A stretch of DNA of 64,000 nt from Candidatus Lustribacter telmatis (GTDB lineage Bacteria; Vulcanimicrobiota; Vulcanimicrobiia; Vulcanimicrobiales; Vulcanimicrobiaceae), in NCBI GenBank assembly GCA_003164045.1, contig PLRU01000018.1:144021-208020 (forward strand), given 5' to 3'. The number at the start of each line of letters is the position of its first letter. The stretch's first letter is position 1. The position numbers and the translations under genes are program-made. The notes beneath the pieces are model-generated. The model saw only the letters and a program-made list of their open reading frames with translations, searched no databases and was not told the origin of the DNA. Shown here piece by piece: positions 33,144-41,689 of this stretch.

Positions 33144-34111
33144 AGCGTATTGCCGCCGTCTTCCGACACGACCCAGCCGTAGACCTCGACGTCGTTTGCG
33201 ATGAGCACCTTGCCCGTGCCGTAAACGGTTTTGGCGACGCCGTCGCGGCTGACGCGCGAGCGCGGCCCCAGCCGAATGTTGCCCTCGGCGAAGATGTGGC
33301 CGCCGATCGTGACGCCTTCGGCAAGCGTGACGTCGCCGCGCGAAATGAGGTTGCCGCCGATCGTCACGCCGGGCTCGATCGAAACCGGCCCGTGCACTTT
33401 GAGGTGCTCGGGGATATTGGTGCCCGCCTTGACGTGCACGGGGCCGTACACGACTATCGACCGTCTGCCGCCCATGGCTTCCGTGTCGAGGATCGTTGCT
33501 TTATGGCGATCGAGTTCGAACGGCTCGCGGTGCGAGGTGTGCGATGCCACGGGTGCGCCCCAGACGCGCTCGAAGTGCACCCGCTCGCCCAGCGTGACGC
33601 GTGCGCCGCCGCTGGCCGAGAGGCCGAGGTCGCTGTCGGAATCGATCTCGATGTCGCCGTCGGCGTCGATCCAGCGCAGGATCTGCACCGCGCGGCCGAT
33701 ATGCATCGTCGCGTCGCTGGTCAGCGTCCGGGCCACCACGTCGTCCTGCACGTCGAGGCGTTCGAGTGCGTAGGCGTCGCGGATGCCGGCTCCGTGGCCG
33801 ACCACGACGCGTTCGCCGACGCCGATGCCGCGCAACCGTTCGAGCGCGGGAATTTCTAGATCGGGCGACCAGCGGACCTCTTCATCCGTTCGCATCCGCA
33901 GTTCGGCGCGGCCGTAGCTGTTGCCGCGTGCCTCGCTGACGAACGGTGCGAGCTTGTGCCGGAACGAACGTCCGAACCAGCGCGGGTCGCGAACGTATTG
34001 CTCCATGATGTGCAAGCGGCCGTCATCTTTGGGTTTGCGGACTTCGAACATGCTCGGGATCGCCGGCAGCGAGAGCACCAATAGGAACAGCACTAGGCTA
34101 ACGAGCAGCAT
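33140..34111 (-). CDS. Membrane-anchored bactofilin-like beta-helix protein
   Basis: A 323-residue protein starting at the ATG at 34111, directly giving a membrane anchor (MLLVSLVLFLLVLSLPAIPSM). The rest has no cysteine-rich or catalytic motif but shows the short beta-helix repeat of polymer-forming cytoskeletal proteins: SIEPGVTIGGNLISRGDV then LAEGVTIGGHIFAEGNI, and KVLIANDVEVYGWVV. Bactofilins scaffold wall or polysaccharide enzymes. Fusion to an N-terminal membrane helix and placement inside a glycosyltransferase operon are notable. It overlaps the GT2 gene by 14 bp and the deacetylase-like gene by 4 bp. Confidence 0.65.
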   Translation of the reverse strand: MLLVSLVLFLLVLSLPAIPSMFEVRKPKDDGRLHIMEQYVRDPRWFGRSFRHKLAPFVSEARGNSYGRAELRMRTDEEVRWSPDLEIPALERLRGIGVGERVVVGHGAGIRDAYALERLDVQDDVVARTLTSDATMHIGRAVQILRWIDADGDIEIDSDSDLGLSASGGARVTLGERVHFERVWGAPVASHTSHREPFELDRHKATILDTEAMGGRRSIVVYGPVHVKAGTNIPEHLKVHGPVSIEPGVTIGGNLISRGDVTLAEGVTIGGHIFAEGNIRLGPRSRVSRDGVAKTVYGTGKVLIANDVEVYGWVVSEDGGNTL

Positions 34112-35366
34112 CGGCCGCTCCGGCGCGCTTGGTCTTGTCCCAGTTCGCCCGGCGCGTTTTGATGAAGTCGCCGAGGGCATCGATCGCGCCGGTGGTGACG
34201 GCCCAGCTATTGAACAAGAACAAATAGAATAGATACGGCAGCAGCAAGAGCCGTTCGCGCGCGCCGTCGAGTAATTCCGCCGCGCCGACTTCGAACACCG
34301 GCGCGAAGTTGCCGAATGCATTGTAGGCGACCACGAAAAACGCGAAGATGATGCCCGGTATAACCGGGATCGCGCCCATATAGAACAATAGCGCGTTCAC
34401 GACGATGCCGCTGAGCAGAATCGGGGGAACCGTGTAGATGAAGAGCAGCAGCGCGCCGTCGATCTTCTGCACGAGCGAGAGCTTCTTCGAGAGCATCAGC
34501 GGAACGATGTGCACGAAGAACGCGCGGTTGTGTCCGCGCGCCCAGCGGCGCAGCTGCGTGAAGCGCGCGTTCCAGTTTTCCGGAACTTCTTCATAGCACT
34601 CGGCGCGGTTGGCGTAAAGCACGCGCCAGCCGTTGATGAACAGGCGTACGGTGAGGTCGGTGTCTTCGGCCAACGTGAGCGCGTCGAAACCGCCCATCTC
34701 CATCACGACCGACCGGCGGAAGCCGCCGACGGTGCCGCCGTACTGCGGGAAGAGATCGAGGTTGTAGCGCGCTTGCTGATCGACTTGATAGCCGCCGGAG
34801 CGTTCGAGCGAGAGCAGGCGCGTGAGCAAATTGACGGCGTTGTTGCGCGGCACGACGCGTCCCATGACCGCGCCGACTTCCGGATCGATGAACGCCATTG
34901 CCAATTCGCGCACCAGATCGCGCCCGGGCGTGTAGTCGGCATCGAACACGAGCACGATCTCGTTTTTGGCCAGGCTCAGCGCGCGGTTGAGGGCGGCGGC
35001 CTTGCCGCGTTCGCCCTGCAGGTTGTAGATGGGCTGGATGAACGAATATTGCTGGGCGTATTCGTAGACGAGCGCCGGGGTTGCGTCGCCGGATTGATCG
35101 TCGACCGGAATCACGTCGAGCAGCTCGCGCGGGTAGTTCGAGTCGACCAGCGAGTCGAGCAGTTTCTTCGCCACGGCGGCTTCGTTGTGCATCGGCACGA
35201 TGATCGACACCGGCGGGAGTTCGCTATCGAGCAGATCCTGATAGTAGGGCCGTTGCCGGGCCGAGATGCGATTCCACGTAAAGCGCCAGTGGCGAAATGC
35301 ATAGACCACCATGATCGCGACGACCACCCAGGTCCAGGTCTGCAGCAGTGTTACAACCATCCCCAT
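34098..35366 (-). CDS. Processive membrane glycosyltransferase, family 2 (BcsA/PgaC-like)
   Basis: About 422 residues: one N-terminal helix, a cytosolic GT-A domain and a C-terminal set of helices. Catalytic motifs in order are VSIIVPMHNEA, V-D89-D90, F-D142-A-D144, the base region A-E234-D235-T-D237 and Q271-L-R-R-W275, the Q-x-x-R-W signature of processive synthases such as cellulose, hyaluronan and poly-GlcNAc synthases. The start at 35366 (or ATG 35360) is chosen because the longer frame overlaps the upstream gene deeply. It is the polymerase of the putative exopolysaccharide operon. Confidence 0.88.
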   Translation of the reverse strand: MGMVVTLLQTWTWVVVAIMVVYAFRHWRFTWNRISARQRPYYQDLLDSELPPVSIIVPMHNEAAVAKKLLDSLVDSNYPRELLDVIPVDDQSGDATPALVYEYAQQYSFIQPIYNLQGERGKAAALNRALSLAKNEIVLVFDADYTPGRDLVRELAMAFIDPEVGAVMGRVVPRNNAVNLLTRLLSLERSGGYQVDQQARYNLDLFPQYGGTVGGFRRSVVMEMGGFDALTLAEDTDLTVRLFINGWRVLYANRAECYEEVPENWNARFTQLRRWARGHNRAFFVHIVPLMLSKKLSLVQKIDGALLLFIYTVPPILLSGIVVNALLFYMGAIPVIPGIIFAFFVVAYNAFGNFAPVFEVGAAELLDGARERLLLLPYLFYLFLFNSWAVTTGAIDALGDFIKTRRANWDKTKRAGAADAAR

Positions 35367-36175
35367 ACCGCTCTGCGCTCTTCGAGCGAACGTGCGACCT
35401 GCACCAGAAAAAGACTGAAGAAGCAAATGATCGGGATCGCGTCGAGCAGCGGTCCGAACACGAGGTAGAGGTCGGTCATCGCAATCGAACTCGTCTTGCC
35501 GAGGATCGCAACGAACAAAGCGTAGCGGACGATCGAAAGCGGCACGTCGTAGGCCACCGTGATCACGATAAAGAGCAAGCGCTGCCAGAGCGTGAACGGA
35601 AAGAGCGACGCGAACAGGCCGACGAAGATCGGCATGATCAGCCAGGTGAAGAGCGCGGTTCGCAACATCAGTGTGGAGAACGCCGCGCTATCGTACCCGA
35701 GGCGCCCGACCAGTAACAGATACAACGCGGCGCCGGCGATCAGCAGCAAGTTCAAGTTGATGAAGAACCGCACCGGCGCTGCGATCTTCGTCCAAATCGA
35801 GAGCGCCAGCACCGCCAGCACGCAGATGACGATGACGGCGCAGAGTTCGATCCAGTCGCTGTGACGCATGGCGAACGTCATCGGCCGCGTCGTGACGAAC
35901 AAGAACGGATCCGGGAACGGCCGAGTCGCGATGTGTTCGTTTGCGGCGACCAATGAGGCGAACCACGACATCAGGTCGAGCGCCTTTTGGGCGCACAAGA
36001 TCACGGCGATTTCAACCACGATGACCGCCGGGATCGTCGTGAGCGCTCCGGTACTTGTGACCGGCAGACGGCGATACGAACGGTGGGGTGTGATGATTTC
36101 GCGCAGACCGCGGTTCGACGGCAGTTTGCTCGGAGTTGGTTTGCTGACGTTCGGTTCGGACGCCCTGGTTGACAT
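35351..36175 (-). CDS. Polytopic membrane protein of unknown function
   Basis: A 274-residue protein. After a basic, soluble N-terminus of about 45 residues come roughly six hydrophobic helices (TTIPAVIVVEIAVILCA, LCAVIVICVLAVLALSIW, FFINLNLLLIAGAALYLLL, WLIMPIFVGLFASLFPF, and others). No family recognised. It is the second gene of the minus-strand operon and overlaps the processive glycosyltransferase gene by 16 bp, suggesting it assists synthesis or export of the polymer. Confidence 0.75.
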   Translation of the reverse strand: MSTRASEPNVSKPTPSKLPSNRGLREIITPHRSYRRLPVTSTGALTTIPAVIVVEIAVILCAQKALDLMSWFASLVAANEHIATRPFPDPFLFVTTRPMTFAMRHSDWIELCAVIVICVLAVLALSIWTKIAAPVRFFINLNLLLIAGAALYLLLVGRLGYDSAAFSTLMLRTALFTWLIMPIFVGLFASLFPFTLWQRLLFIVITVAYDVPLSIVRYALFVAILGKTSSIAMTDLYLVFGPLLDAIPIICFFSLFLVQVARSLEERRAVWGWL

Positions 36176-36245
36176 TAGGTGAAGTAGTTTCCCATAAAAG
36201 TGTGACGATCAACCCATTGTTTGGCGACCTTCACAAAACGAGCAG

Positions 36246-37169
36246 CTACTTCTGCGCTACGCCCAAAGCATCGAGTAACGACATCGTTACAATGTCGCCG
36301 CGTGCAGGCGCGCGTTGCCGCGCTTGCTCCAAGAAAGCTCGCTCCGCCAAAGATGGTACCCCAATTTTGCCAAGATAAATCGCATATAGCAGAGCTTCGT
36401 GCGGATCGGCGGCGAGCGAAAGATGGCATTTGGCCGCGGTTTCCCGCGCTCCGGTAAAGTGCCGGACGTCCGTTTCAGGGCTGCTTCCGCTAACGTCATA
36501 GAGCTGCGGAAATACCTGCGCGGTGCAGGCGGGGTACGGCACGAGCGGGCCGAGCGGGTCGCTGTCCGACCAGCGAAACGCGTGCGCGGATTCGTCGTAC
36601 ATGCCCTGAATCGCATTCCCAAGCGGCCCGATGAACGCGGCGACGTAGGCGGCGTTGGAGGCGTGGGTTTGCGCCAGCGTTTGCTCGAAATCGCGCAGTC
36701 CGGCATAATCCTCGACGTTATCCATCAAATAGCCGGTGCCGTCGGTGCCCGATGCGCGGATCAATCCGTCCGGCTTGAACTGCGTGAGCAGTTTCGCATA
36801 CGCGATGGAGGACCAGGTCGCGGCCGTACGGTTCCACCAGACCTCGTCGCGCGACTCGCGCCGATAGCGGGTAGCCAGCGAGAGGACCGTCGCGGCATAG
36901 GCGTCCTCGCTGTCGGGCGCGATCGGGGCGTAGACGCCGGTCGCCATCGGCAGCACGTCGGCGATCCCGCCGTTCGGATCGAGGTGGGCGAGGTACGCGT
37001 TGAGATAGTCGCGCGTCTCGGCCAGCGGCAAGTGCGGCAGCCGCAGCAGTGCCGTGGTCGCGAAGTACCAGTTGACGGCCCCGCCCGGCGCTACCCGGTA
37101 CGCGCCGGCGTAGGGTCCCGCGTCGAGGCGGAACGGAGCAAGCAGCGCTAGTACGAGGAGCAGAACCAT
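36246..37169 (-). CDS. Secreted glycosidase-like protein (alpha/alpha-barrel type)
   Basis: A 307-residue protein beginning with a hydrophobic signal or anchor (MVLLLVLALLAPFRLDAGPY). The body is helical and rich in aromatic residues, with GAVNWYFATTALLRLP, SEDAYAATVLSLATRYR, GYLMDNVEDYAGLRDF and WSDSDPLGPLVPYP. Blocks are shared with the lipoprotein at 29324-30478. Endoglycanases of (alpha/alpha)6 type accompany cellulose and other synthase operons, which makes a trimming enzyme a sensible guess. First gene of the operon, 70 bp ahead of the membrane-protein gene. Confidence 0.65.
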   Translation of the reverse strand: MVLLLVLALLAPFRLDAGPYAGAYRVAPGGAVNWYFATTALLRLPHLPLAETRDYLNAYLAHLDPNGGIADVLPMATGVYAPIAPDSEDAYAATVLSLATRYRRESRDEVWWNRTAATWSSIAYAKLLTQFKPDGLIRASGTDGTGYLMDNVEDYAGLRDFEQTLAQTHASNAAYVAAFIGPLGNAIQGMYDESAHAFRWSDSDPLGPLVPYPACTAQVFPQLYDVSGSSPETDVRHFTGARETAAKCHLSLAADPHEALLYAIYLGKIGVPSLAERAFLEQARQRAPARGDIVTMSLLDALGVAQK

Positions 37170-37194
37170 CGGGAGTTCATTCCCGAATTAACTG

Positions 37195-38136
37195 CTACGA
37201 AACGAGCATGTCTCGCGGGTTGATGTTCGAGGTGATCAAGCCTTGCTTCTTAGCAAGGTCGATCCACCACTGAATCTGACCGGCGCTGACCGGCACGGTG
37301 AAGTTCGGGATGAGCGTTTCCTCGGCGATGGCGGCCGGCACTTTGGTCCACTTGACCAGGCTCTCGCGCGCGCTCGCTTCGTTCTTCTTGAGATAGGCGA
37401 TCGACTCGGCTAGCCCGTCGCGGAACGCGTGCACGGCGCCGATGTTCTTCACCGCCCAGTCCTTGAGGGTGGCGTAACAGTCGATGATCGTGCCGTTCGG
37501 AACGGTCTCTTCGAAATTGCCGACTTGGAAGCCGATCTTCTGCTCGAGGATGCGATGGTAGAACGGATCGACGGTTACGGCGACATCGATCTGCCCCGAC
37601 TTCAAGAGATCCGGCATCTGCGGGAACGGCACTTCGACGAACGTGACGTGTGTCGGATCGACGTTCTGCTCCGCGAGCCAACGTAGCACCATGATGTGAA
37701 AATACGATTTGAGGCCCGCGACGGCTACCTTGTGGCCGATGAGATCTTTTGCGACCTTCACGTCGCCGCCGGTGCGCGCCAGCACGCCGACGTTCTTCGG
37801 CACCGGGAACGACACGCACGTTGCGACCGCGGCGAGCGAGATGCCCGCTTCTTGCGCCGGCAGCATCGAGACGAGCACCGACGAACCCATTTCAGCCGAA
37901 CCCGATTGGAGCGCACTGATCAGCACGCCTTGGTTGGCCACCGGGGTCAAGCTCATGTCGAGATCGCGCTTTTTGAAGAAGCCCTGATCGACACCGACGT
38001 ACAGCGGCAGCTCATCGACGATCGGGATGTACACCACACGGATCGCCGTCGCGGCCGATGCGGCGGTGGGGCGCAGGCCCGCAAGTGCGGCGCCGGCTGC
38101 GGCCGTGCCGGCGAGGAACGTTTGGCGCGTTGTCAT
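37195..38136 (-). CDS. ABC importer substrate-binding protein, NMT1/THI5-like
   Basis: A 313-residue periplasmic protein with signal MTTRQTFLAGTAAAGAALAGLRPTAASAA. The N-lobe reads VVYIPIVDELPLYVGVDQGFFKKRDLDM and the hinge region FVEVPFPQMPDLLKSGQIDVAVTVDPF, both typical of NitT/TauT binding proteins. It is upstream of no permease; a second binding-protein gene of the same type precedes it by 37 bp on the same strand. Cotranscription of two binding proteins with no transporter suggests they share the importer encoded at 26970-29258. Confidence 0.85.
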   Translation of the reverse strand: MTTRQTFLAGTAAAGAALAGLRPTAASAATAIRVVYIPIVDELPLYVGVDQGFFKKRDLDMSLTPVANQGVLISALQSGSAEMGSSVLVSMLPAQEAGISLAAVATCVSFPVPKNVGVLARTGGDVKVAKDLIGHKVAVAGLKSYFHIMVLRWLAEQNVDPTHVTFVEVPFPQMPDLLKSGQIDVAVTVDPFYHRILEQKIGFQVGNFEETVPNGTIIDCYATLKDWAVKNIGAVHAFRDGLAESIAYLKKNEASARESLVKWTKVPAAIAEETLIPNFTVPVSAGQIQWWIDLAKKQGLITSNINPRDMLVS

Positions 38137-38173
38137 CGCAGCGGACTTGGCGCGGAGTATCAGGGGTCCTGCG

Positions 38174-39115
38174 TCAGGGCCGCCAGATCAGCTCGGTTGC
38201 GGGGGTCACGCGCATCGGCGTCGTGGCATACTTGGCGGCCGCATCGATCGACGGCTGCAAGAGCTTCGGGTCGAGCGTCGTCGCGTAGGTGACGCGGCTC
38301 ATCGTAGCGGCGGTCTCGGCCGTAATGCGCGTGTGGTGCAGCAAGATCTGCGCGGATTCTTTCTGGTGCGCGTTGGCCCACACGGCCGTTTGGCGCATGA
38401 TCTCCGCAAACTTGGCAGCTTCCACCGGATGCGCTTTGATCCACGCGTCGGTGGCGATCCAGCCGGTCGACATAAACCGCGGCGCGACCGCATCATCGAC
38501 CGGCGCGACGAATTTCACTTGCGACTTTGCCGCTTCCAGAAACGGCTCGGCGATCATCGCACCATCGACGCGGTGCGTGGCGACGGCCGCCGCCATCTCC
38601 GGGAACGGAAGTTCGACCCACTTGATCGACGCGGTATCCCCGCCGTTGCGGTCGATCCAGGCCTTCGTTCCGTAATACGTGAGATCGGCGAGGCCGGTGA
38701 TTGCGATCGTCTTGCCGTTGAAGCTCGCCGCACTTTGGAGCGGCGAATCTTTCGCCACGACGAGTTCCGCGGTCGCCAGCGCCGTCACCCACATCGCTCC
38801 CGGTGCGATGAAGCGTACCGGAATACCGCGCTCGTGCGCGACCGCCGTCGACGTGACGACGGAGAAGCCGATGTCGCCCGCGCCGGACGCCACGGCCGCG
38901 ACGATCGGCGGGCTGGAGGTCATGTCGGTGATCTTCACGTCGAGTCCGGCGGCTTTGAAGTAGCCCAGTTCGTCGGCGTAATACAGCGTGCCGGCGGTAT
39001 CGCTCGGCAGGCTGATCACGTTGATCGTGAGCGGTGCAGCCAATGCCGGAACGCTCGCCGTCGCACCGAGTACCAGCGTCATCATCGCGAGAACGAACGT
39101 GCGAGCAAAACTCAT
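38174..39115 (-). CDS. ABC importer substrate-binding protein, NMT1/THI5-like
   Basis: A 313-residue protein with signal peptide ending VPALAAPL. YYADELGYFKAAGLDVKITDM and WVELPFPEMAAAVATHRVDGAMIAEPF are family blocks. It is a close paralogue of the partial protein at 1-945 through both lobes. It is divergent from the Rieske oxygenase gene, so a common regulator could link uptake to ring oxidation; this is inference. Confidence 0.85.
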   Translation of the reverse strand: MSFARTFVLAMMTLVLGATASVPALAAPLTINVISLPSDTAGTLYYADELGYFKAAGLDVKITDMTSSPPIVAAVASGAGDIGFSVVTSTAVAHERGIPVRFIAPGAMWVTALATAELVVAKDSPLQSAASFNGKTIAITGLADLTYYGTKAWIDRNGGDTASIKWVELPFPEMAAAVATHRVDGAMIAEPFLEAAKSQVKFVAPVDDAVAPRFMSTGWIATDAWIKAHPVEAAKFAEIMRQTAVWANAHQKESAQILLHHTRITAETAATMSRVTYATTLDPKLLQPSIDAAAKYATTPMRVTPATELIWRP

Positions 39116-39159
39116 CGTTCGTTGCGTTTTACATGCCCTTCGCGTATCCTATCGAGGCG

Positions 39160-40446
39160 ATGGCGATCGGTGAACGGCCGGCGGTGCACCCGCATCCGGA
39201 AGTCCGCAGCGGGCGCGATACGCTCGGCGGCCGCTACCTGCGCAGTTTTTGGCAACCGGTGTTTCACAGCGCCGATATTGCGCCGGGCCAAGCGATGCCG
39301 CTGCGCATCATGGGCCAGGATTTCACGTTGTACCGTGGTGCGAGCGGCGCCCCGATCGTCGTCGATGCGCGCTGTCCGCATCGCGGTGCGCAGCTCTCGG
39401 CGGGTTGGGTCGACGGCGAGGGGCTGCGCTGTTTCTACCATGGGTGGCGGTTCGGCGCCGACGGCGCGTGTCTCGAACAGCCGGCCGAAGGGTCGGCGTT
39501 TCGTGATAAAGTTGCGATCCGATCGTATCCGGCGCGCGAGTATTTGGGCTTGATCTTCGCCTATCTCGGCGACGGCGACGCGCCGGCGTTTCCGCGCTAC
39601 CCGGAGTTCGATCGATCGGTAGGCTTCATCGAGGTCGACTCGTACGTCCGTGCGTGCAACGCATTCCAGAATCTCGAAAACGCGCTCGACATGAGCCACG
39701 TCGAGTTCGTGCACCACGACAACGCGGCGTCGTTCAGCGGAATCGGCACCGGGTTGCAGCTCGAAGCGACCGAGTCGCCGTGGGGCGTGACGTACCGGTA
39801 TACGCGTCCCGACGGCGCGGTGCGCGTGCAGCAGTTCGGAATGCCGAACGTCTTCTATATGACGGCGCTGCCGACCGACGCCGAGATCGGCTGGCAAGAG
39901 TCGCTGTTCTGGTGGGTGCCGATCGACGACACCACGCACATGCAGTTCAGTCTGCATCGCGTGCCCGCTACCGGTGATGCCGGCGCGTCGATCCGCGCCC
40001 GGCGTGAGAGCCGCCGCTCGACGATCGATATCGCACATCAGGATCTGTGCGATCGCATTCTCGCGGGCGAGCTCGCGTTGCGCGACGTCGATGCGGCGCG
40101 CGTCGATCTCGTGCGCTTGCAAGACGACATCGCGCAGATCGGTCAAGGCCGCATCGCCGATCGCGATCGCGAACGGCTGGGCCGCGGCGACGTCGGCGTG
40201 ATCGCGATTCGCAAGCTGTGGCATCGCGAACTCGCCGCGCTCGAACGCGACGCCCCGCGCACCACCTGGCAGCGCCCGCCCGAGATCGTTCCGAGTGCCT
40301 GGATGCTCGATGGAACGTCGACGCTCGCCGGGCGCGATGCGGTCGCGGGAAGTGCGCCCGATATCGTCGACGTGCGGCCGCTCGTCGAAGTCGACGTGCA
40401 GCTGCGCGCGCTGCGCCGCACCGGAGCGTTGGCCGAGCGTGATTGA
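39160..40446 (+). CDS. Rieske-type aromatic-ring oxygenase, catalytic subunit
   Basis: About 428 residues. The Rieske [2Fe-2S] ligands are C72-P-H74 and C91-F-Y-H94-G-W, and the mononuclear iron motif is D-M-S-H-V-E-F-V-H (D-x2-H-x4-H) in NALDMSHVEFVHHD. This is the architecture of phthalate/vanillate-type oxygenases, which hydroxylate or demethylate aromatics using an external reductase. No reductase gene is adjacent. ATG at 39160 is preferred; ATG 39133 is an alternative. It overlaps the M24 gene by 8 bp. Confidence 0.9.
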   Translation: MAIGERPAVHPHPEVRSGRDTLGGRYLRSFWQPVFHSADIAPGQAMPLRIMGQDFTLYRGASGAPIVVDARCPHRGAQLSAGWVDGEGLRCFYHGWRFGADGACLEQPAEGSAFRDKVAIRSYPAREYLGLIFAYLGDGDAPAFPRYPEFDRSVGFIEVDSYVRACNAFQNLENALDMSHVEFVHHDNAASFSGIGTGLQLEATESPWGVTYRYTRPDGAVRVQQFGMPNVFYMTALPTDAEIGWQESLFWWVPIDDTTHMQFSLHRVPATGDAGASIRARRESRRSTIDIAHQDLCDRILAGELALRDVDAARVDLVRLQDDIAQIGQGRIADRDRERLGRGDVGVIAIRKLWHRELAALERDAPRTTWQRPPEIVPSAWMLDGTSTLAGRDAVAGSAPDIVDVRPLVEVDVQLRALRRTGALAERD

Positions 40447-41689
40447 GACGAAGCCCGAACGCGGGCCCGTCCTCTCGCTCGCCGAGCGCGACCGGCGCTG
40501 GGCCGGCTTGCGCGCGATCATGCGCGGCCGCGAACTCGATGCGATCGTCGTCGGCAGCTTCAACGGCCGCGAGCGCCTCGAGAGCTACCTCATCGATGAC
40601 TTCCTCGATGCAATCGTCATCTTGCCGCTCACCGGTGCTGCGACCGTGCTGTCGTTTTCCACGCAACGCACGTCGCGCACGCTCGAGAGCACCCGGCGGG
40701 GTATCGCTCCGTGGGTCGAGGATTTGCGGATCGGCGCCGGCGGCGCGGGTGTTGCAGCGCTGCTGCGCGAGAGGGGGCTTAGCGGCGGACGCATCGGCAT
40801 CGTCGGCTTCGGGCCGACGGCGCCGGGTGAAACCGAAGGTCTGCTGCCGCTCGGCTTTCACCGCAACCTCACGCGCGAATTGCCGCAGCTGCAGATCGAG
40901 GACTTCACCCGCGACCTCACCGACTTCATGCTCGTCAAGAGCGAGGAAGAGATCGCACTGCTGCGCTTTGCAGCTCGCGTGAGCGAAGAGGCATGCATCG
41001 CGATGATCGAGGCGGTGCGCCCGGGCGAGAACGAAGCCGGCGTGTACGCGGAGATCATGCGCACGATCTACCGCTGGGGCTGCGAGACGCGCTATCCGAA
41101 CATGAGCCTGCAGTCCGGTTCCGACAACATCGGCTGGGGCGCGCCGCGCTGGGCGCTGCGCGCCGAACATCCGCGCGTGCTCGAACGCGGCGACATGGTG
41201 CAGGCCGAGATCCACACGCTCTATGGCGGCGTGGAAGCGCAAGTGCAGATGAGCGTCGCCCTCGACCCGGTCGACGACGTACTGCGCACGTGCGAACGCG
41301 TGGCGCGCGAATCGTATGAAGCCGGCGTTGACGCGGTGCGGCCGGGCGTTACGTTCGCCGGCGTCGTGCACGCGATGGAGGCACCACTGCTGCGCGCCGG
41401 CTGCTGGGGAAAAACGCCGCTCCTGCACACGATGTCCTTCGGCGCCACCGGCTTCACCGCGGTCAACCGCGAGCAACTCGCCGGCACGCGAGAAGCCGTG
41501 GTGGAGGGTCAAACGACCGTCGGCATCCGTCGCGGCGACCTCGTCCTCACGGCCGGCATGGTTTTGGAACTCGAACCGAACGCGTGCATCGGCATGCAGC
41601 GCGTCAACCTCGGCGGCGGCGTCCTCGTGACGAGCAGCGGCTGCGAGGAGCTAAACCAGCTCGCAACGCGCGTGCATCACCGCGCCTGA
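40439..41689 (+). CDS. M24-family creatinase/aminopeptidase-fold protein lacking most metal ligands
   Basis: A 416-residue protein with an N-terminal creatinase domain and a C-terminal pita-bread domain (MLVKSEEEIALLRFAARVSEEACIAMIEAVRPG; LRAEHPRVLERGDMV; GMVLELEPNACI). Compared with Xaa-Pro aminopeptidases, the first metal Asp is Glu, the second is Gln (AEIHTLYGGVEAQVQ), and the last Glu is Gly (GGGVLVTSSG); only the His and the LELEP Glu remain. Creatinase itself is metal-free, so a hydrolase of the creatinase kind fits better than a peptidase. Coupled to the Rieske gene by an 8-bp overlap. Confidence 0.8.
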   Translation: MIETKPERGPVLSLAERDRRWAGLRAIMRGRELDAIVVGSFNGRERLESYLIDDFLDAIVILPLTGAATVLSFSTQRTSRTLESTRRGIAPWVEDLRIGAGGAGVAALLRERGLSGGRIGIVGFGPTAPGETEGLLPLGFHRNLTRELPQLQIEDFTRDLTDFMLVKSEEEIALLRFAARVSEEACIAMIEAVRPGENEAGVYAEIMRTIYRWGCETRYPNMSLQSGSDNIGWGAPRWALRAEHPRVLERGDMVQAEIHTLYGGVEAQVQMSVALDPVDDVLRTCERVARESYEAGVDAVRPGVTFAGVVHAMEAPLLRAGCWGKTPLLHTMSFGATGFTAVNREQLAGTREAVVEGQTTVGIRRGDLVLTAGMVLELEPNACIGMQRVNLGGGVLVTSSGCEELNQLATRVHHRA

